Shown here in pieces: positions 14,739 to 27,229 of a stretch of 64,000 nt of DNA. This stretch comes from Salvator merianae (lineage: Eukaryota; Chordata; Lepidosauria; Squamata; Teiidae): positions 43,881,469 through 43,945,468 of the forward strand of contig QVOM02000073.1 of assembly GCA_003586115.2 (NCBI GenBank), written 5' to 3'. The notes below the pieces were generated by a model that had not been told where the DNA came from, made no database searches, and worked only from the letters and a program-made list of their open reading frames with translations. The translations under genes were made by a program, and so were the position numbers. Positions within the stretch are counted from its first letter, which is position 1; every line of letters starts with the position of its first letter.

Positions 14739-15017
14739 CACGAAAGACAAAGAAGAAAATAAAAGGAATTCAGCAAACTAACATAACTACAGGAAGGGAC
14801 AATGCCGAAAGTCCTACAAGCAAAGCTGTAGTTCCTGCTTCCCTGCCACAGCTAACACCTACTCTTGTTTCCTTACTGGAAGTCATTGAACCAGAAGTGC
14901 TGTTTTCAGGCTATGACAGCACAATACCAGACACAACTTGGCGCATAATGTCAACTCTCAATATGCTAGGAGGAAGGCAAGTGGTAGCAGCTGTCAAATG
15001 GGCAAAGGCAATACCGG
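14739..15017 (+). CDS. NR3C1: Glucocorticoid receptor, hinge and start of ligand-binding domain (human exon 5)
   Basis: This 279-bp exon starts after 'AAACTTTCTAG' and ends 'ATACCGG|GTAAGT'. It encodes the hinge with the nuclear localisation signal '[13 protein letters not shown]', a variable linker, then helices 1-3 of the steroid-binding domain. '[20 protein letters not shown]' and '[20 protein letters not shown]' are readable. The asparagine and glutamine in 'LNMLGGRQ' correspond to human N564 and Q570, which hydrogen-bond the steroid. The linker '[13 protein letters not shown]' has diverged from mammals, which is normal for the hinge. There is no start codon because this is an internal exon. 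Confidence 0.97.
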
Positions 15018-15362
15018 GTAAGTGACATGCTCTGTGAACCATTTCTCCTGCACCGAGGAATGTTTTCATATTCTAGAATAGGCCATGTAGTTCTTTTTCA
15101 CTATGAAGAAATGTGTTCATTCTCGTTTAATAAGGATAGACAAGATTCACTTTTTCATAGTTGTCATGTGTTCAATTGAATTTCTGTATAGCTTGGAAGA
15201 AAAAATGGAAGAGAAAATAGTACCAGTTATGGGAGGGACAAAATGAATTAATACAGCAAAAAGTCTGAGGAATTCTCAGGCTAATTAAGTGTGTTTAATG
15301 TAGCTACTAGAGGTCTTAGTTAACTATTAAATACAAATATTTTATGTAGTACTCAAATAAGC

Positions 15363-15480
15363 TTCAGAATTTTTTTATTATTTATTTATTTGCATTTGTA
15401 TCCTACCCTATACCCGAAGGTTTCAGGATAGGTTACAACAATAAAAAGAAAATATAAAATCAACATAATAAAAAACAATG
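15363..15480 (-). repeat. Inverted 3' tail of an L2-like LINE
   Basis: 'TTATTTATTTATTTGCATTTGTATCCTACCCTATACCCGAAGGTTTCAGGATAGGTTACAACAATAAAA' is the reverse complement of an L2-like tail. It lies in intron 5. Confidence 0.6.
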
Positions 15481-16095
15481 ACAGTGCCTGAAAGTGGGGA
15501 AGGGAAGATGTTTCTTTGAACAAGACTCCTAGTCTCTCTGAAAGTCCATCTCAACACTATTCAAAGTCTATCAAGCAATATAAAGCTAGTCAATCTGCAT
15601 TGCTGATTAGTGGTTCATGAATTCGAAACTCCACCTCAAGCTATATTAGATATGATTTACATCAATAACAGCATGAACAGTAATAGTATTTACATATTTA
15701 TTATAAATCTCAGGAAAAGTCTTGCTGTGTTCCTCCTCATGATCCAGAGGATTCAGTTTCACAAGTTGTTCCCTTGAGCACATTTTTTGCTTATTCCACC
15801 AAATTGTCCCTTGGTCTTCACAGAGGTCTGTTAGCATAGAAGAGTCAAAATAGTATTAATAAAAGTTGGAGGGTGTGTGTGAAAACATAGAGTTTACTTG
15901 CCCCTATTGATATTTCAAGAAGCAATTCCGAGCCTTTTCTCCTGTGCAAAATCTTCTGAATTATGTTCTACAAAAGAAAGACATGAAGTTTCAATGCTGT
16001 CTTTGATATGCTGTTTAATATACTGAAAGCTACCTTGTATACTATTTCTGATAGGAAGTTTTGGTGATATTGACAAATACCTTGACTTTAATAGG
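15481..16095. other. Unassigned intron 5 sequence
   Basis: AT-rich intron sequence without a recognised gene or repeat. Confidence 0.5.
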
Positions 16096-16576
16096 TTTAA
16101 TCACAGGGATATGCCAAACTGGGTTCATGTGAACTCAGCTTGTAATGAGTTAGGAGGATTCAAGGGGTTCACTGTTGGACCCACCCATGGGTTCTTCCAG
16201 CCAGCCGTATTTGTCTTGTTTGCCTCCACTTCCTATTAATCCTTGAATGCGAGTTTGGTTATGTTTGAGACGTTCCAGGAAGTCGAGGTCTGCACAGCCT
16301 GCTGGAAGAACCCATGATTTAATCAAAATGGTATAGTAAGCCAGGAAAGCAAGGCAACCATTGCTGGAAAACCATGTGGTTGACAGCAGTAGTTGGTCCA
16401 GCAGGAAGGTAAAGTGGGCTGATGGAAGAAGATAAAGAGGCTTTACATGTGAGAAAAGAAAGGGGAGGCTGTGGGTGTAAGAGGGATTCATGAACTGGTT
16501 TGGTAAACAGTTGGCCAGTTTGGATTCATTACAAACTAGACCAGCAAACTGAGTTTGTGCACATCCTGTTTAATCA
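16096..16576. mobile_element. Short hAT transposon with 8-bp TSD
   Basis: A 465-bp element (16104-16568) begins CAGGGATATGCCAAAC and ends GTTTGTGCACATCCTG. These are imperfect inverted repeats, and the right terminus resembles that of the 8792-9865 element. Perfect 8-bp direct repeats TTTAATCA lie at 16096-16103 and 16569-16576. It ends about 105 bp before an NR3C1 exon. The 113-codon antisense frame inside (16150-16491) shows no transposase motif. This is a non-autonomous, somewhat decayed hAT copy. Confidence 0.85.
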
Positions 16577-16682
16577 GTTAAATCACAATTTAGTATGTCT
16601 TGGTTGAATACTGATTCCAAAATTACACAAGCAGAAGCACGTAAGAAATATGCTGTAGCCTATAACTTTTCTTTTCAATCAG

Positions 16683-16827
16683 GTTTCAGAAATTTACATC
16701 TTGATGACCAAATGACTCTTCTGCAGTACTCGTGGATGTTTCTAATGGCTTTTGCTTTAGGATGGAGATCATATAAACAATCTAATGGAAACTTGCTGTG
16801 TTTTGCACCAGATTTGATAATTAATGA
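16683..16827 (+). CDS. NR3C1: Glucocorticoid receptor, ligand-binding domain helices 4-5 (human exon 6)
   Basis: This 145-bp exon is the same length as in human. The acceptor is 'CTTTTCAATCAG' and the donor is 'AATGA|GTAAGT'. It encodes '[20 protein letters not shown]' and '[13 protein letters not shown]', followed by '[12 protein letters not shown]'. 'DDQMTLLQ' is the nuclear-receptor signature between helices 3 and 5, and the arginine in 'GWRSY' corresponds to human R611, which binds the steroid C3 ketone. Differences from human ('YKQSNGN' for YRQSSAN) are in a surface loop. Confidence 0.97.
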
Positions 16828-18470
16828 GTAAGTACTATTTGAGATTTTTCTGTGTATTTCTAAAGTTAATTAAATAAAAAATGTGATATGTGGAATGGTA
16901 CAAAATGTCTGTGTACTTCTGCATCCTATTGATGTCTTCATCAGGAAAAGAGTAGTCTGAAAAAATTATGAAAAACAGAAGACTATAAGAATTAATTTCT
17001 AGCTGCAAGTCTTTTTGCTGTGCAGATTACATTAATAATAAAGGGATGGTTTGTGAATAGATGTGCAACAGTCTGAAAGGGAATGGAGAAGCAACAGGAA
17101 AATGGAATGACATCACAGCTTTCTTTCCCCTTAGTTCTAAACAGTGAAAAGACTGAGGGGGAACCAGTATTGTAATAGGATGTGCTTCTTTTGTACTATG
17201 GATCTTTTAAGTTGTTATGTTAAAACATAATGGATTTGTCTTTTACAATTGGTATTTCAATTGTTTAAAAATCATTTTAATCTGTCATAATTATTAAATA
17301 CCCTAGTTTGTGATCTTAATTTAATTTAAATGCAGGCATTGTTCTGTATTTACGTAAGTTTATATTTGAATATGCAATCAAAGCTATAAAGTGCTGGAAG
17401 TCTAAATGTTTTTAATTTATATCTATAGGGTTTTTCCTTCTTTTCTCTTTGTGTTCTCTTATGTTCTTATTGGCTTTGTTAGCTATCTTATTAAGAAGTA
17501 GGTGGAATTAAGTATAACAAATAAATAAAATATAAATATAAAATAACTTTGATCAATTTTTGCATTCATTGATCTTTTTGTTGTAGCAAGTCACCGGTAT
17601 TAACTGTCCCTGATACCAGTTAGAACATGCCCTACTGGATCAGATCCCATGGCCCATCTAGTGCACAGTCTCAGTTTCAAGCACTTTAATAATTCTTGAA
17701 TGGATGCCATCAAGCCTGGTGAATTATTAGTGCTCAATTTGCCACTAAAGCTTATCGCTTACTCCTTTGTCACCACTGTTTCCTCAGTTCCTCAAGCTCC
17801 CTTCCTGAGAATAGGAGCTTAGGTTCAGTGGTTTACCTCAAATTCTCTTCTGCGAAAAGCAAATACAAATACAGATATGTAGCTAAGTAGAGAGTTCCTT
17901 GTTTTCTTGGGTCTAGTCTATTAGTGTCCTTATTTCCATGACTATGGCAGAACAACTCCTAGTGGACAGATCATACATTGTAATTGTATGGGAGTAGATA
18001 ATGGTGCACAATAGCATCTTTACAGTTAAAAAGAAAAATAATTACTTCGTCTAACAGATAAATAATATTTCTAAGAATGAGTTTTTAAGAAGATAAAACT
18101 GTCAAAAAGTACTGTACTTTATGGAAGAGAAAATATTTATTCAAACTCCAGATATAATGAGCTGGGGAAAAGGTGTTGACTAGTCTGTGCCTGTCAAATT
18201 GAGATATTGTTTACCAGTAGCACCACTAGTAGCTGTCTAGCAGACCAGTAACACTGACTAGAAGCTGTCCTGTCACAGTCATGGAAATAAGGATACTAAC
18301 AGACGGGACCTAGGAAAGCCAGAAATTCTATCTATTTTGTCTGATAGAGTGACCCCTTCATTTAACTTCCTGGTATATAAGATCAAATGATCTAGACCTA
18401 TGGTGTTAGAAAATAAATCATATCATTCATTTGAAAATTCATGGCATACGTATAAGTGAAGTGGGAAAAG
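16828..18470. other. Start of intron 6, mostly unassigned
   Basis: Only one repeat trace is visible: 17620-17675, where 'CTACTGGATCAGATCCCATGGCCCATCTAG' looks like the inverted 3' end of an old CR1 (the reverse of 'TAGATGGGCC...TGATCCAG' at 22225-22250). Confidence 0.45.
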
Positions 18471-18494
18471 TTTTTTTTTTTTTTTTTTTTTTTT
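18471..18494. repeat. Poly(T) run
   Basis: A run of 24 T; it may be the A-tail of an unidentified minus-strand retroposed sequence. Confidence 0.9.
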
Positions 18495-20084
18495 ATTTCA
18501 GAAATTCCTGAAACACAGGATTACCTGTTTAAGAAATTAATTGAACTATGATAATTTGACTAATAATCTAAATTCCAATTACTGAATTGATCTTTATTTG
18601 TTATGCTTAATCAATCATGGATTCTATAAGTTACTGCACCTTATCATTTAGTATTATTCTATGTTGTACAGTTCTCACCAGAGATAATTTTTTTTTTTTT
18701 TTGTAGACTTAACTATTTTATAAGTCCATGAATGAAGCTAAGATTGTCCTATCACTGACAGTTTTTTTTAATAAAGGAATTAAATTGTACTTACAAGGGG
18801 TTGTAGGCTTCCCGGATACTAATGATCTCCTGGGCTTTTATAGCAGTGGAAACCAAACAAAAATAAAAGTGAAGAATTCAGGTTAGAAAACCTGGCACAA
18901 GCCAGAAATAAAGGAGTAAAAGCAGGTGCCAAGGTAGTCTTTTTCTGAACCAAATCAAAGAATAACTGAGAAATGATATGATCGTATTTCCAGTCACCAT
19001 CAATAACCCGTCCTCCTGCTATTTTGGTTTTTTGTATTCTGCTCACTTCAACACCCTTCATCCCTGATATCCTCCTCCTTCATAAAAGCCAAAGATCTGC
19101 CAGCCTTAGAGTAGTATTATCACTTCCCCAAGGATTCCTTCATCTGCCTCTCCTGGCTGCTTCAGGCACATTACTTGGTTCTTAAGTGATTTAACCTTTC
19201 CCTCAGCACCAGGAGCTTCTTGTATAAAGCACACAGCCATTATCTTATGTCTAAAGACCAGATAGTACCAGCTAGTCCCCTAGATCCCTGCTGGCATTCA
19301 ACCTCCATAACTATTTATAGTTAATTATTAGACGGAAGTTATTACAAGTTAAATACAGAGAGAAGGTGATTCGAAGTGAATTGGTGAAGAAATGAAAAAT
19401 TAAAGTCCTCTTCTCAGTATTGCCTCTTGAACTCTCTCGGGCAAGCTCCTATCTTTGTCATCTCGAAAGGTCAGTCTTCCTGACATGGAGTTACATTTCA
19501 GATGGTTCTTCCTGATCTTTGCTGTGGAATGTGGCATTGTTTCCTAGCTGTTATGCTTGAAGAGTGAGTCACCTAAAGGTGTAATCCCCTCACTCTCAGG
19601 TAATTGGCTCAGGACTCAGTTCAAGATACACTCAGGCACCAAAACCAGCCTCAGATAAAACTGTCAAAATACAAATCAACCCTGCAAACCAACTTGTACA
19701 CTTGTCCAAACTTGTTGAGACTGCTGCTCAACAAGAGCAGTCAACAGCAAAAATCTGCATCTACATAGTCAAGTAAGCAGGTGAGTTCCCTGTGCAGTTT
19801 CTATGACACATACCTGCTTATTAATTACTCCACATGCTTAGAGAGGTCAGGCTTGCTAGGTGAAGCACCTAACAGTCCTGGGCCTCTTTGCTGCTGTTTG
19901 ATCTTGTTGAAGAGCAGTTTGCACAAGCCTACTCCCAACTTTCCCTTCCGAATTCCGGGTCTCTCTTTTCATGAGCTCTGAAAATATCAGCCATCCTGCA
20001 ATAGAATATTTCATATCCCCCATGTTTCCTACCCTTAACAAGCACCTGAAAGAAAATCCATAGCTATTCACATGTGACACATTA
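18495..20084. other. Unassigned block in intron 6
   Basis: No gene is recognised. From about 18800 to 20080 base composition rises, and several - strand frames are open (18819-19061, 19856-20080). This could be an unfamiliar LTR or retroelement piece, but I find no motif to support that. Confidence 0.35.
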
Positions 20085-22280
20085 ATGGAGGCTCAATTAG
20101 AATGCATACCTAAATCAAGGAAAAGGACTGCCAAGTCCAAGAGGACACCAAATGCAGTAAGGGAAAAGTCATTAAAAGCAAAGAAAGAGCATTCAGAAAA
20201 TGGAAGGCTTGTCCTAATGAGGAGAACAGGAAAGAGCACAAACTCTGGCAAAACAAATGCAAGGCAGCAATTAGGAATGCTAAGAAGAACTTTGAGGAGC
20301 ACATTGCTAAGAATATCAAGAGAAATAACAAGAAATTCTTTAAGTATATCAGAAGTAGAAATCCAGCCAGAAAAGCAGTTGGAGCACTAGATCATAATGA
20401 ACAGAAGGGGATAATTACAGAGGACACAGAGATTGCAGAAAGGCTAAATGAATTTTTTGCCTCTGTTTTTACTGAGGAGGATAGAGAGCATATGCCAGCA
20501 GTTGAGTCAATCCTTTCAGGGAGGGAGTCAGAAGAAGTAGGTCAGATAGCGGTAACCAAGGAGGAGGTTCTTGCATGTCTTGATAAACTAAATGCTAACA
20601 AATTATCAGGACCAGATGGCATTCACCCAAGAGTTCTTAAAGAACTCAAATTTGAAATTGCTGAGCTTCTAGCCAAAATATATAATCTTTCTCTAAAATC
20701 AGGCTCTGTGCCTGAAGACTGGAGGGTGGCAAATGTGACACCGATCTTCAAAAATGGATCAAGGGGTGATCCAGGAAATTACAGACCAGTCAGCTTAACA
20801 TCAGTTCCAGGTAAAGTGATGGAAACCATAATTAAGGATAAAATTACTAAACACATAGAAAAGAAAGCATTGCTGAAAGAAAATCAGCATGGATTCTGCA
20901 AAGATAAATCCTGCCTTACAAACTTGTTAGAATTCTTTGAAAGTGTTAATAAACACGTGGATAAAGGTGACCCAGTTGACATTGTCTGTCTGGACTTTCA
21001 GAAGGCTTTTGACAAAGTCCCTCATCAAAGACTCCTGAATAAATTCAGCAGTCATGGAATAAGAGGACAGGTCCTGTCCTGGACTGGTAACTGGCTTAAG
21101 GACAGGAAACAGAGAGTAGAAATAAATGGTCAGTTCTCAGAGTGGAAACAGGTGAAAAGTGGGGTCCCACAAGGTTGAGTATTGAGACCCCTGCTTTTCA
21201 ATTTATTCATTAATGACTCGACACAGGGGTAAGTAGTGAGTTAGCAAAGTTTGCTGATGACACTAAATTGTTCAGGGTAGTAAAAACTGAAAGTGATTGT
21301 AAAAAGCTCCAGAGGGATCTCTTGACATTGGGTGAGTGGGCAACAAAGTGGCAAATGCACTTCAATCTTAGCAAGTGCAAACTGATGCACATCGGGACAA
21401 AGAACCCCAATTATACCTATAAACTGATGGGGGCCAAACTTTCTGTGACAGACCAGGAAAAGGATCTTGGGGTTCTGGTAGACAGCTCAATGAAGGTGTC
21501 AACCCAGTGTGCAGCGGCAGTGAAAAAAGCAAATTCAATGCTAGGAGTTAATAAGGAAGGGAATAGAAAACAAGTCGGCAAGTGTCATTGTGGCTCTTTA
21601 CAAATCTATGGTGAGGCTGCACTTGGAATATTGTGTACAATTCTGGTCACCTCACCTCAGAAGGATATTGTGGAACTGGAGTAGGTGCAGAAAAGAGCAA
21701 CCAAAATGATCAAGGGGCTGGAACACCTTCTTTATGAAATCAGGCTGCAACGCCTTGGCCTCTTCAGCCTTGAAAAGCAGCGTTTAAGAGGAGACCTGAT
21801 TGAAGTATAGAAAATCATGCATGGTATGGATAAGGTGGACAGAGAGAAGTTTTTTTCTCTCACACACAACACTAGGATCAGGGGGCACTCTCTGAAGCTG
21901 ATAGGTAGGAGAGTTAGGACTGACAAGGGGAAGTATTTTTTCACTCAGAGGGTCATTGGTCTATGGAATTTATTACCCGATGAGGTGGTGACAGCCATCA
22001 GCCTGGATAGCTTTAAGAAAGGATTGGACAGATTCATGGAAGTCAGGTGTATCAATGGCTACTAGAATAGATGCCTAGGTACTGTCTCCAGGTTGGAAAG
22101 ACAGGCAGGATGTCTGTAAAACCATTTGCAGGGAGTCAAGAGCAGGTGAAGATTTTGCCTTTATGTTCTGCTTGAGAATGCCCAGAAGCAATTGGTGGGC
22201 CACTGTGTGAAACAGAATGCTGGATTAGATGGGCCGTGGCCTGATCCAGCAAGGCTCCTCTTATGTTCTTATGTCTTAGC
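20085..22280 (+). mobile_element. CR1 LINE, ORF2 with RT, frameshifted
   Basis: This 5'-truncated CR1 has a long reverse transcriptase frame at 20492-21178, with 'LSGPDGIHPRVLKELKFEIA', 'VPEDWRVANVTPIFK' and 'PGNYRPVSLTS'. A TGA directly after 'SGVPQG' ends it. The catalytic FADDT box is at 21250-21264 in a continuing frame. The C-terminal part follows at 21268-21684, where 'KWQMHFNLSKCKLMHIG' is readable, and at 21817-22065. The 3' end, 'TTAGATGGGCCGTGGCCTGATCCAGC', finishes in TTATGTTCTTATG, the typical reptile CR1 tail. The endonuclease is missing. The element is dead but fairly young. Confidence 0.92.
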
Positions 22281-23341
22281 AGTTCTGGTATCGTATATAC
22301 AGTAAAAGAGGTAAATATTCTAAATAAATATATAAAAATTTTCAGTCAACTAATAATATGGTCAGTGCAGTTCTGCCCCCCCCCCCAATAGATGACTTGG
22401 AGTAGGGACCTGTAATCCGCATTGTTTTAAAAACATATATAAAAAGATAAATTCATGTCAGGATTGAAGCGAAACTTACAATTACAAGGTAGCTATGATG
22501 TAATTACATTGTAGATTTGTTGTTGCGTCGTGTTGTAACTAATTAGCTTCCTAGAAAGGAAGGTTAGTTTGAGTAATATTACTATGCATGTTTGCTTTAT
22601 ACAATTGTTCTCGTGCACTTTAGGCATAATTACAAGTAAATTGTATTCCCAGTATACTTTTAATTGCAAAGTGCAGCTGCTTGGTACAGCACAGTTGTTA
22701 CTGTCAACTGGTTGAAAAAAAGTTGATGAAACTGAACAAAAATCAGTCACATTCACAAATATAAAGGACTCACTAAAGGAATCTTCCTATTAAGCACCAA
22801 TGTTTAAGCTGTAAGCCTAACTGACTAGTCCAGTTAGAAAGTGTCTAGAAACTTGTGAGGTGTTGATGGTTCTGGCTTGGTACTTGTCCCTGGGATTTGG
22901 TGAGATATAAGTAGCTAATACTTGCTGTTATACAATTTATTTTTAAATTTTTCAACCTGAATATTGATTTTAAAATTTACATTTCTTTTGACATCCTGTC
23001 GAGAGTCCCAAAATGCTATGTCTATCAATGAAAAACACATAATTGTTTTAGGACAATTTTTGCACGTTTTTGTCTTAGTAAAAGCTCTTGACTGTACCTC
23101 AGTCAAAAATTCATCTGTTTTGTCTTTTTCTAATATGGAAAAACACTTGATGTTCACTGTACTCCTTTAGAATTTCATTTAACAGTTCTTACTAATCAGC
23201 TTCTTATCTTAGTAGCTTGACTGCAGTGAAATATTGTCAGGCCTTTTCTTGGGTGTAAACTAATGTGTTTACCTCCCAGGTTTGAAAAGGAAGGTTTCTG
23301 GGACCCCATTAAGACAGCATATGTAATGGATTTGGATATTG
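22281..23341. other. Intron 6 spacer between two CR1 copies
   Basis: It contains an 11-C run at 22376-22386 and otherwise AT-rich sequence. No gene is recognised. Confidence 0.5.
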
Positions 23342-23962
23342 AATCATAGAATCATAGAGTTGGAAGGGACCTCCAGGGTCATCGAGTCCAACCCCCTGCT
23401 CAATGCAGGATTCACTAAAGCATCCCAGATAGATATCCGTCCAGCCTTTCCTTGAAGACCTCCAGCGAAGGAGAGCCCACCACCTCCTGTGGTAACCTGT
23501 TCCAATGACTGATTGCCCTTATGGTCAGAAAGTTTTTCCTAATCTCTAGCCTGTATCTACTGCCTTGAATTTTCATCCCATTGTTTCTAGTCCTTCCTTC
23601 TTGTGCAACTGAGAATAGGGCCAATCCTTCTGCACTGTGACAGCCCTTCAGATACTTGAAAACAGCTATCATATCTCCTCTCAGTCTTCTCTTTTGCAGG
23701 CTAAACATTCCTAGGTCCTTTAACCTTTAACCTTTAATCGTAGGACATGGTTTGCAGACCACTCACCATTTTGGTCACCATTCTCTGAACTTGTTCCAGT
23801 TTGTCAATGTCTTCTTTAAATTGGGGTGCCCAGAACTGGACACAATACTCCAGATGAGGTCTGACCAAGGAAGAGTAAAGAGGGATAATTACTTCTCGTG
23901 ATCTAGACTCTATGCTCCTCTTGATACACCTCAGGATGGTGTTTGCCTTTTTTGTAGCTGCA
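23342..23962 (-). mobile_element. CR1 LINE 3' fragment
   Basis: Antisense copy of the CR1 ORF2 C-terminus. The frame 23708-23415 encodes 'LQKRRLRGDMIAVFKYLKG' and 'WNRLPQEVVGSPSLEVFKER'. The 3' terminus, 'GAATCATAGAATCATAGAGTTGG', and the rest match 1371-1990, so both copies are one subfamily in the same orientation. Confidence 0.9.
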
Positions 23963-25149
23963 TATTGAATCTATAATATTCTGTTATTTTGTAATTTTTA
24001 TGGTGATGCCCAAGCCCATTTAATTTCACCATTTTTTTGCGTGGGAGATCTAACCTGTCTTGTTTTGCCTCTGATAGAATCCCCTGAGTAATGCTAACAT
24101 GGCTAAATATTTATCAATTGTTTTCAAAATCAAAAGTAATTTATACTCTACAAATAGGCTGCCTTTGTCTTGTAGATTCTGTGTACTTTCTTTTGGCACA
24201 ATTTTTGTACTAAAAAAAAATGATCTGTGGACTGCAACAATAAATTGAATTATAACGATTTTTACTTCTTGAAATTTCTATATGTGTGCTTTCCTATTAA
24301 TTGGTGCTTGATTTATTTTTGGCATTTTCTTCCAACCTGAAAGAGAATACAGTTTTGGGCATGACAATGTAAGTAAATTTTGGGTCCTTGTGCCTGTGGA
24401 CACAAGGAAATGTGAGGTAGGGAAGGGTACCACCTACAGGCTACAAGGCCCAGAAATTTTGTTAGTGTACCTGCTACTGGCCAGTTCTGATTTTGGAACA
24501 AGTAGAACATTCCTATCTAATTTGTTTGGCTCTACAAACATAGAGTTGTCATGCTTAGAAACAGAGATTCTTTCAGTGAAATGAATGAGACCCTATATTT
24601 AGGGGTCTTTTTTGTTTTTGAAGAGGGATAGGAAGCTACAATTGGGTAATATTTTACAAACATTTATTTTGAAACCTGCTTGTCAGTAGGATATAGATTT
24701 TCACCATTTTGTATATTATTTTTAATGGCGAGCAGAGAAGAACACTGGAATTTCCTAGCATCCTGTAAAAGCTCATTTGCATGACTCTCTTGTCTAAATT
24801 TTACTGTTTTTCATAACAAGTGGGTTATGAACAAGAGAAGGCAGGGTGAAATCAGTGCCCTCTGCATAACATTGCTGATCCAGAGCCACAGTCTTGAAGT
24901 ACATGCATGCTTTGAGGTCATACACAGAGGCCTCCGAGGTGTAGGAACATAAGTTCCTAACCTTGAGACCCTCCAGGGGTAACATTTCAGAACACACTTT
25001 GGCACACTGCCGAACTCATTTCCCCATAGTCCCAAACATGGAAACATGATTCTGCATGGCATGCCTCCTTGTTCGAGATGAAACGTGACTACTAGTGGGT
25101 TGTTTGTTTTTTTAATACACACACTCCTAACCTAAACTATCACATATGG
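23963..25149. other. Unassigned intron 6 sequence
   Basis: No gene or clear repeat is recognised; the short frames on both strands look fortuitous. Confidence 0.5.
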
Positions 25150-25625
25150 AAGGTTACTAATACCTGATTTCTTCCTAGTCACTCCCCGCTTCCTTCACCA
25201 AATATTTCACTACCCCCTTCTATTTTCCTCTCAAATCTCCATCTGCTGTTTGCCCTTCTATCCTTGAATCTATTGTTACTCAGAATTTGAAATCTCATCA
25301 CGTCTAGTAAATCATCTATTAAATAATGCCTCCATTTCTCCACTGTCCATTTGGTACTCTCCTTCCACCCAAACACTGTTACTGACAATGCTGCCGGTAT
25401 TAATTGTTCCAGACAAAACTCTTTCACCCTATTTAACCTTAAATCTCTATAACAATGCATTAATCAAATCTCCTTAGTTAAAAAATTGGTGTAGATTTCT
25501 ATTTGTATAATTTTCCATACTTCCTCTTGAATCCTCTCCCAAAATTTCTGAATCTCCCCACAATTACAAAATTAATATATACATGTCCCCTTCATTAAGC
25601 TACTGGTTATCTTTATCAGGGTCTC
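25150..25625 (-). mobile_element. L1 LINE ORF2 C-terminal fragment
   Basis: The - strand frame 25460-25179 reads 'VFGWKESTKWTVEKWRHYLI' and 'DVMRFQILSNNRF', typical of the end of squamate L1 ORF2. Just upstream on the same strand, 'FWERIQEEVWKIIQIEIYTN' can be read. Frameshifts are present, so it is a dead fragment. Confidence 0.7.
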
Positions 25626-27229
25626 CCTGACTGGGATCATACTTTTCATAAAGTGGATGACATACTCCAGATCTGTGTGGCCTAGATTAAGGGCCCATGC
25701 AGAAAGGGCCAGACATATTTCAGTTAATAAACATACAATAAAAGTAAAAAACTGTCCTAATACCCATTACGTGAAAAATTTCAGTGTATAAAAGAAAATC
25801 AGTGTTTCCATTAGTTTTCAAAATATGATGTTCAGTTCTATAGGTAAGGCTTTACAACAAAATTTTGAATGCTTTCAGTCTGAAAGGATTTGTTAGCCAT
25901 ATGTGCAATTTGAAGGAAATTTTAAAACTCAAATTAAGAAACAAGTGTTTTGAAAAACTAAACATAAATTTGCAACTGTAAAATTGAGACATTGCTGTAA
26001 ATATTTTTTTTGCGAATTATTTAGTGGCAATTTGTTTTGTGACAAATCTGATGAACCATATTTTTGTTGAGCAAACACATTGCTATTTGAAGGGAAAAAA
26101 TATAATTATATCACCAGAAACAAGAATGAATTACTAGAAATCCAAATATTTTTGGAATAGAAAAAAGATTTTGGGGAAGTGCAAAACTGAAAGCTTTAAG
26201 GAGGAACTGGTACATTTCATGGAGAATTAGGACAATCGGTGAAACAGCATTCTTAGACAGTTGGAATGCTTAGCGCACATAAGCAGTAGGGCTTTTCTGT
26301 GCTGAGTGAGACTTATTAAACATGTTTCTTTTGTTAGAGGAAAGTCTTAAATCCGTTTACTAGGCAAAATGTAAGAACTTGATTCCAAAGCTAAATTTAA
26401 GCTTCTATTAAGCCGCAGGTAGTTGAGAGAAAATGTGTGATGCAAAAAAGTTCTGTTTTCACTTAGTCTGAAAACTCTTGTTGTAATAATTGAAAGGACA
26501 AAATTATTGGCTTCAAAGAGTCTGCGTAAGCTCTAAGACGACGTTAAACAGGTACATAGAAGTTGGCTTCTATATTTCTAAGTGTAAGCAATTAAGTAGT
26601 TGGCAGGCAGAATTTCTTTTATCAAACAAATTCAACATCAGTTATGATGAACTTTATGTGCACAAACATAACGTTGTAAGACTCGATAAATATGTTTTAC
26701 CACATTGATGTAAATCTAATTTAGAAGACATTCCAATTAAGCTGTCTGCACTCATAGGAATATATCTTAAAACAGGTATCCAAACTGTTAGAAACTATTG
26801 CACCTTTCCACCTTGAAAGTAAGGAACTGTTCACTAGGGACCTAGGAAGGAACCATTAGTGTTTCAGTATTTACCCGGGATATATAGCTGCTTCCACATA
26901 ATTCCCCACTTACCCACCCATAACTTTGGTTTTTGAGATACAAGGTTAAGGAGGATAGGGCACTTGGGACAGCAGAAATGTGCCACATAGTTTTGGGTCT
27001 GTTTTGCCTTAGGAAAAAGCCTTTTTTGGAGTGGTTTTCAAACTATGGTTGCCCTATTCTTTGAACTACAGCTTCCAAAAATACAAGCCATCATTCAGCA
27101 TGAGAGTTATCATGATATGACAGATACAGTTTTCATACTGTGGGTTTGGGAATGTAAAGTAAATATATTTCCAGTAAAACAAAATGGATTTTCCCTTATA
27201 AAATAGCATGGTAGGAGTTTTCAAATTTG
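25626..27229. other. Unassigned intron 6 sequence
   Basis: AT-rich intron DNA; no gene or identifiable repeat. Confidence 0.5.

Noticed and set aside
16150..16491. 113-codon - strand frame
   Set aside because: Entirely inside the non-autonomous hAT element; no homology to transposase.
20093..20331. Antisense frames of 69-73 codons
   Set aside because: Shadows of the CR1 ORF2 on the + strand.
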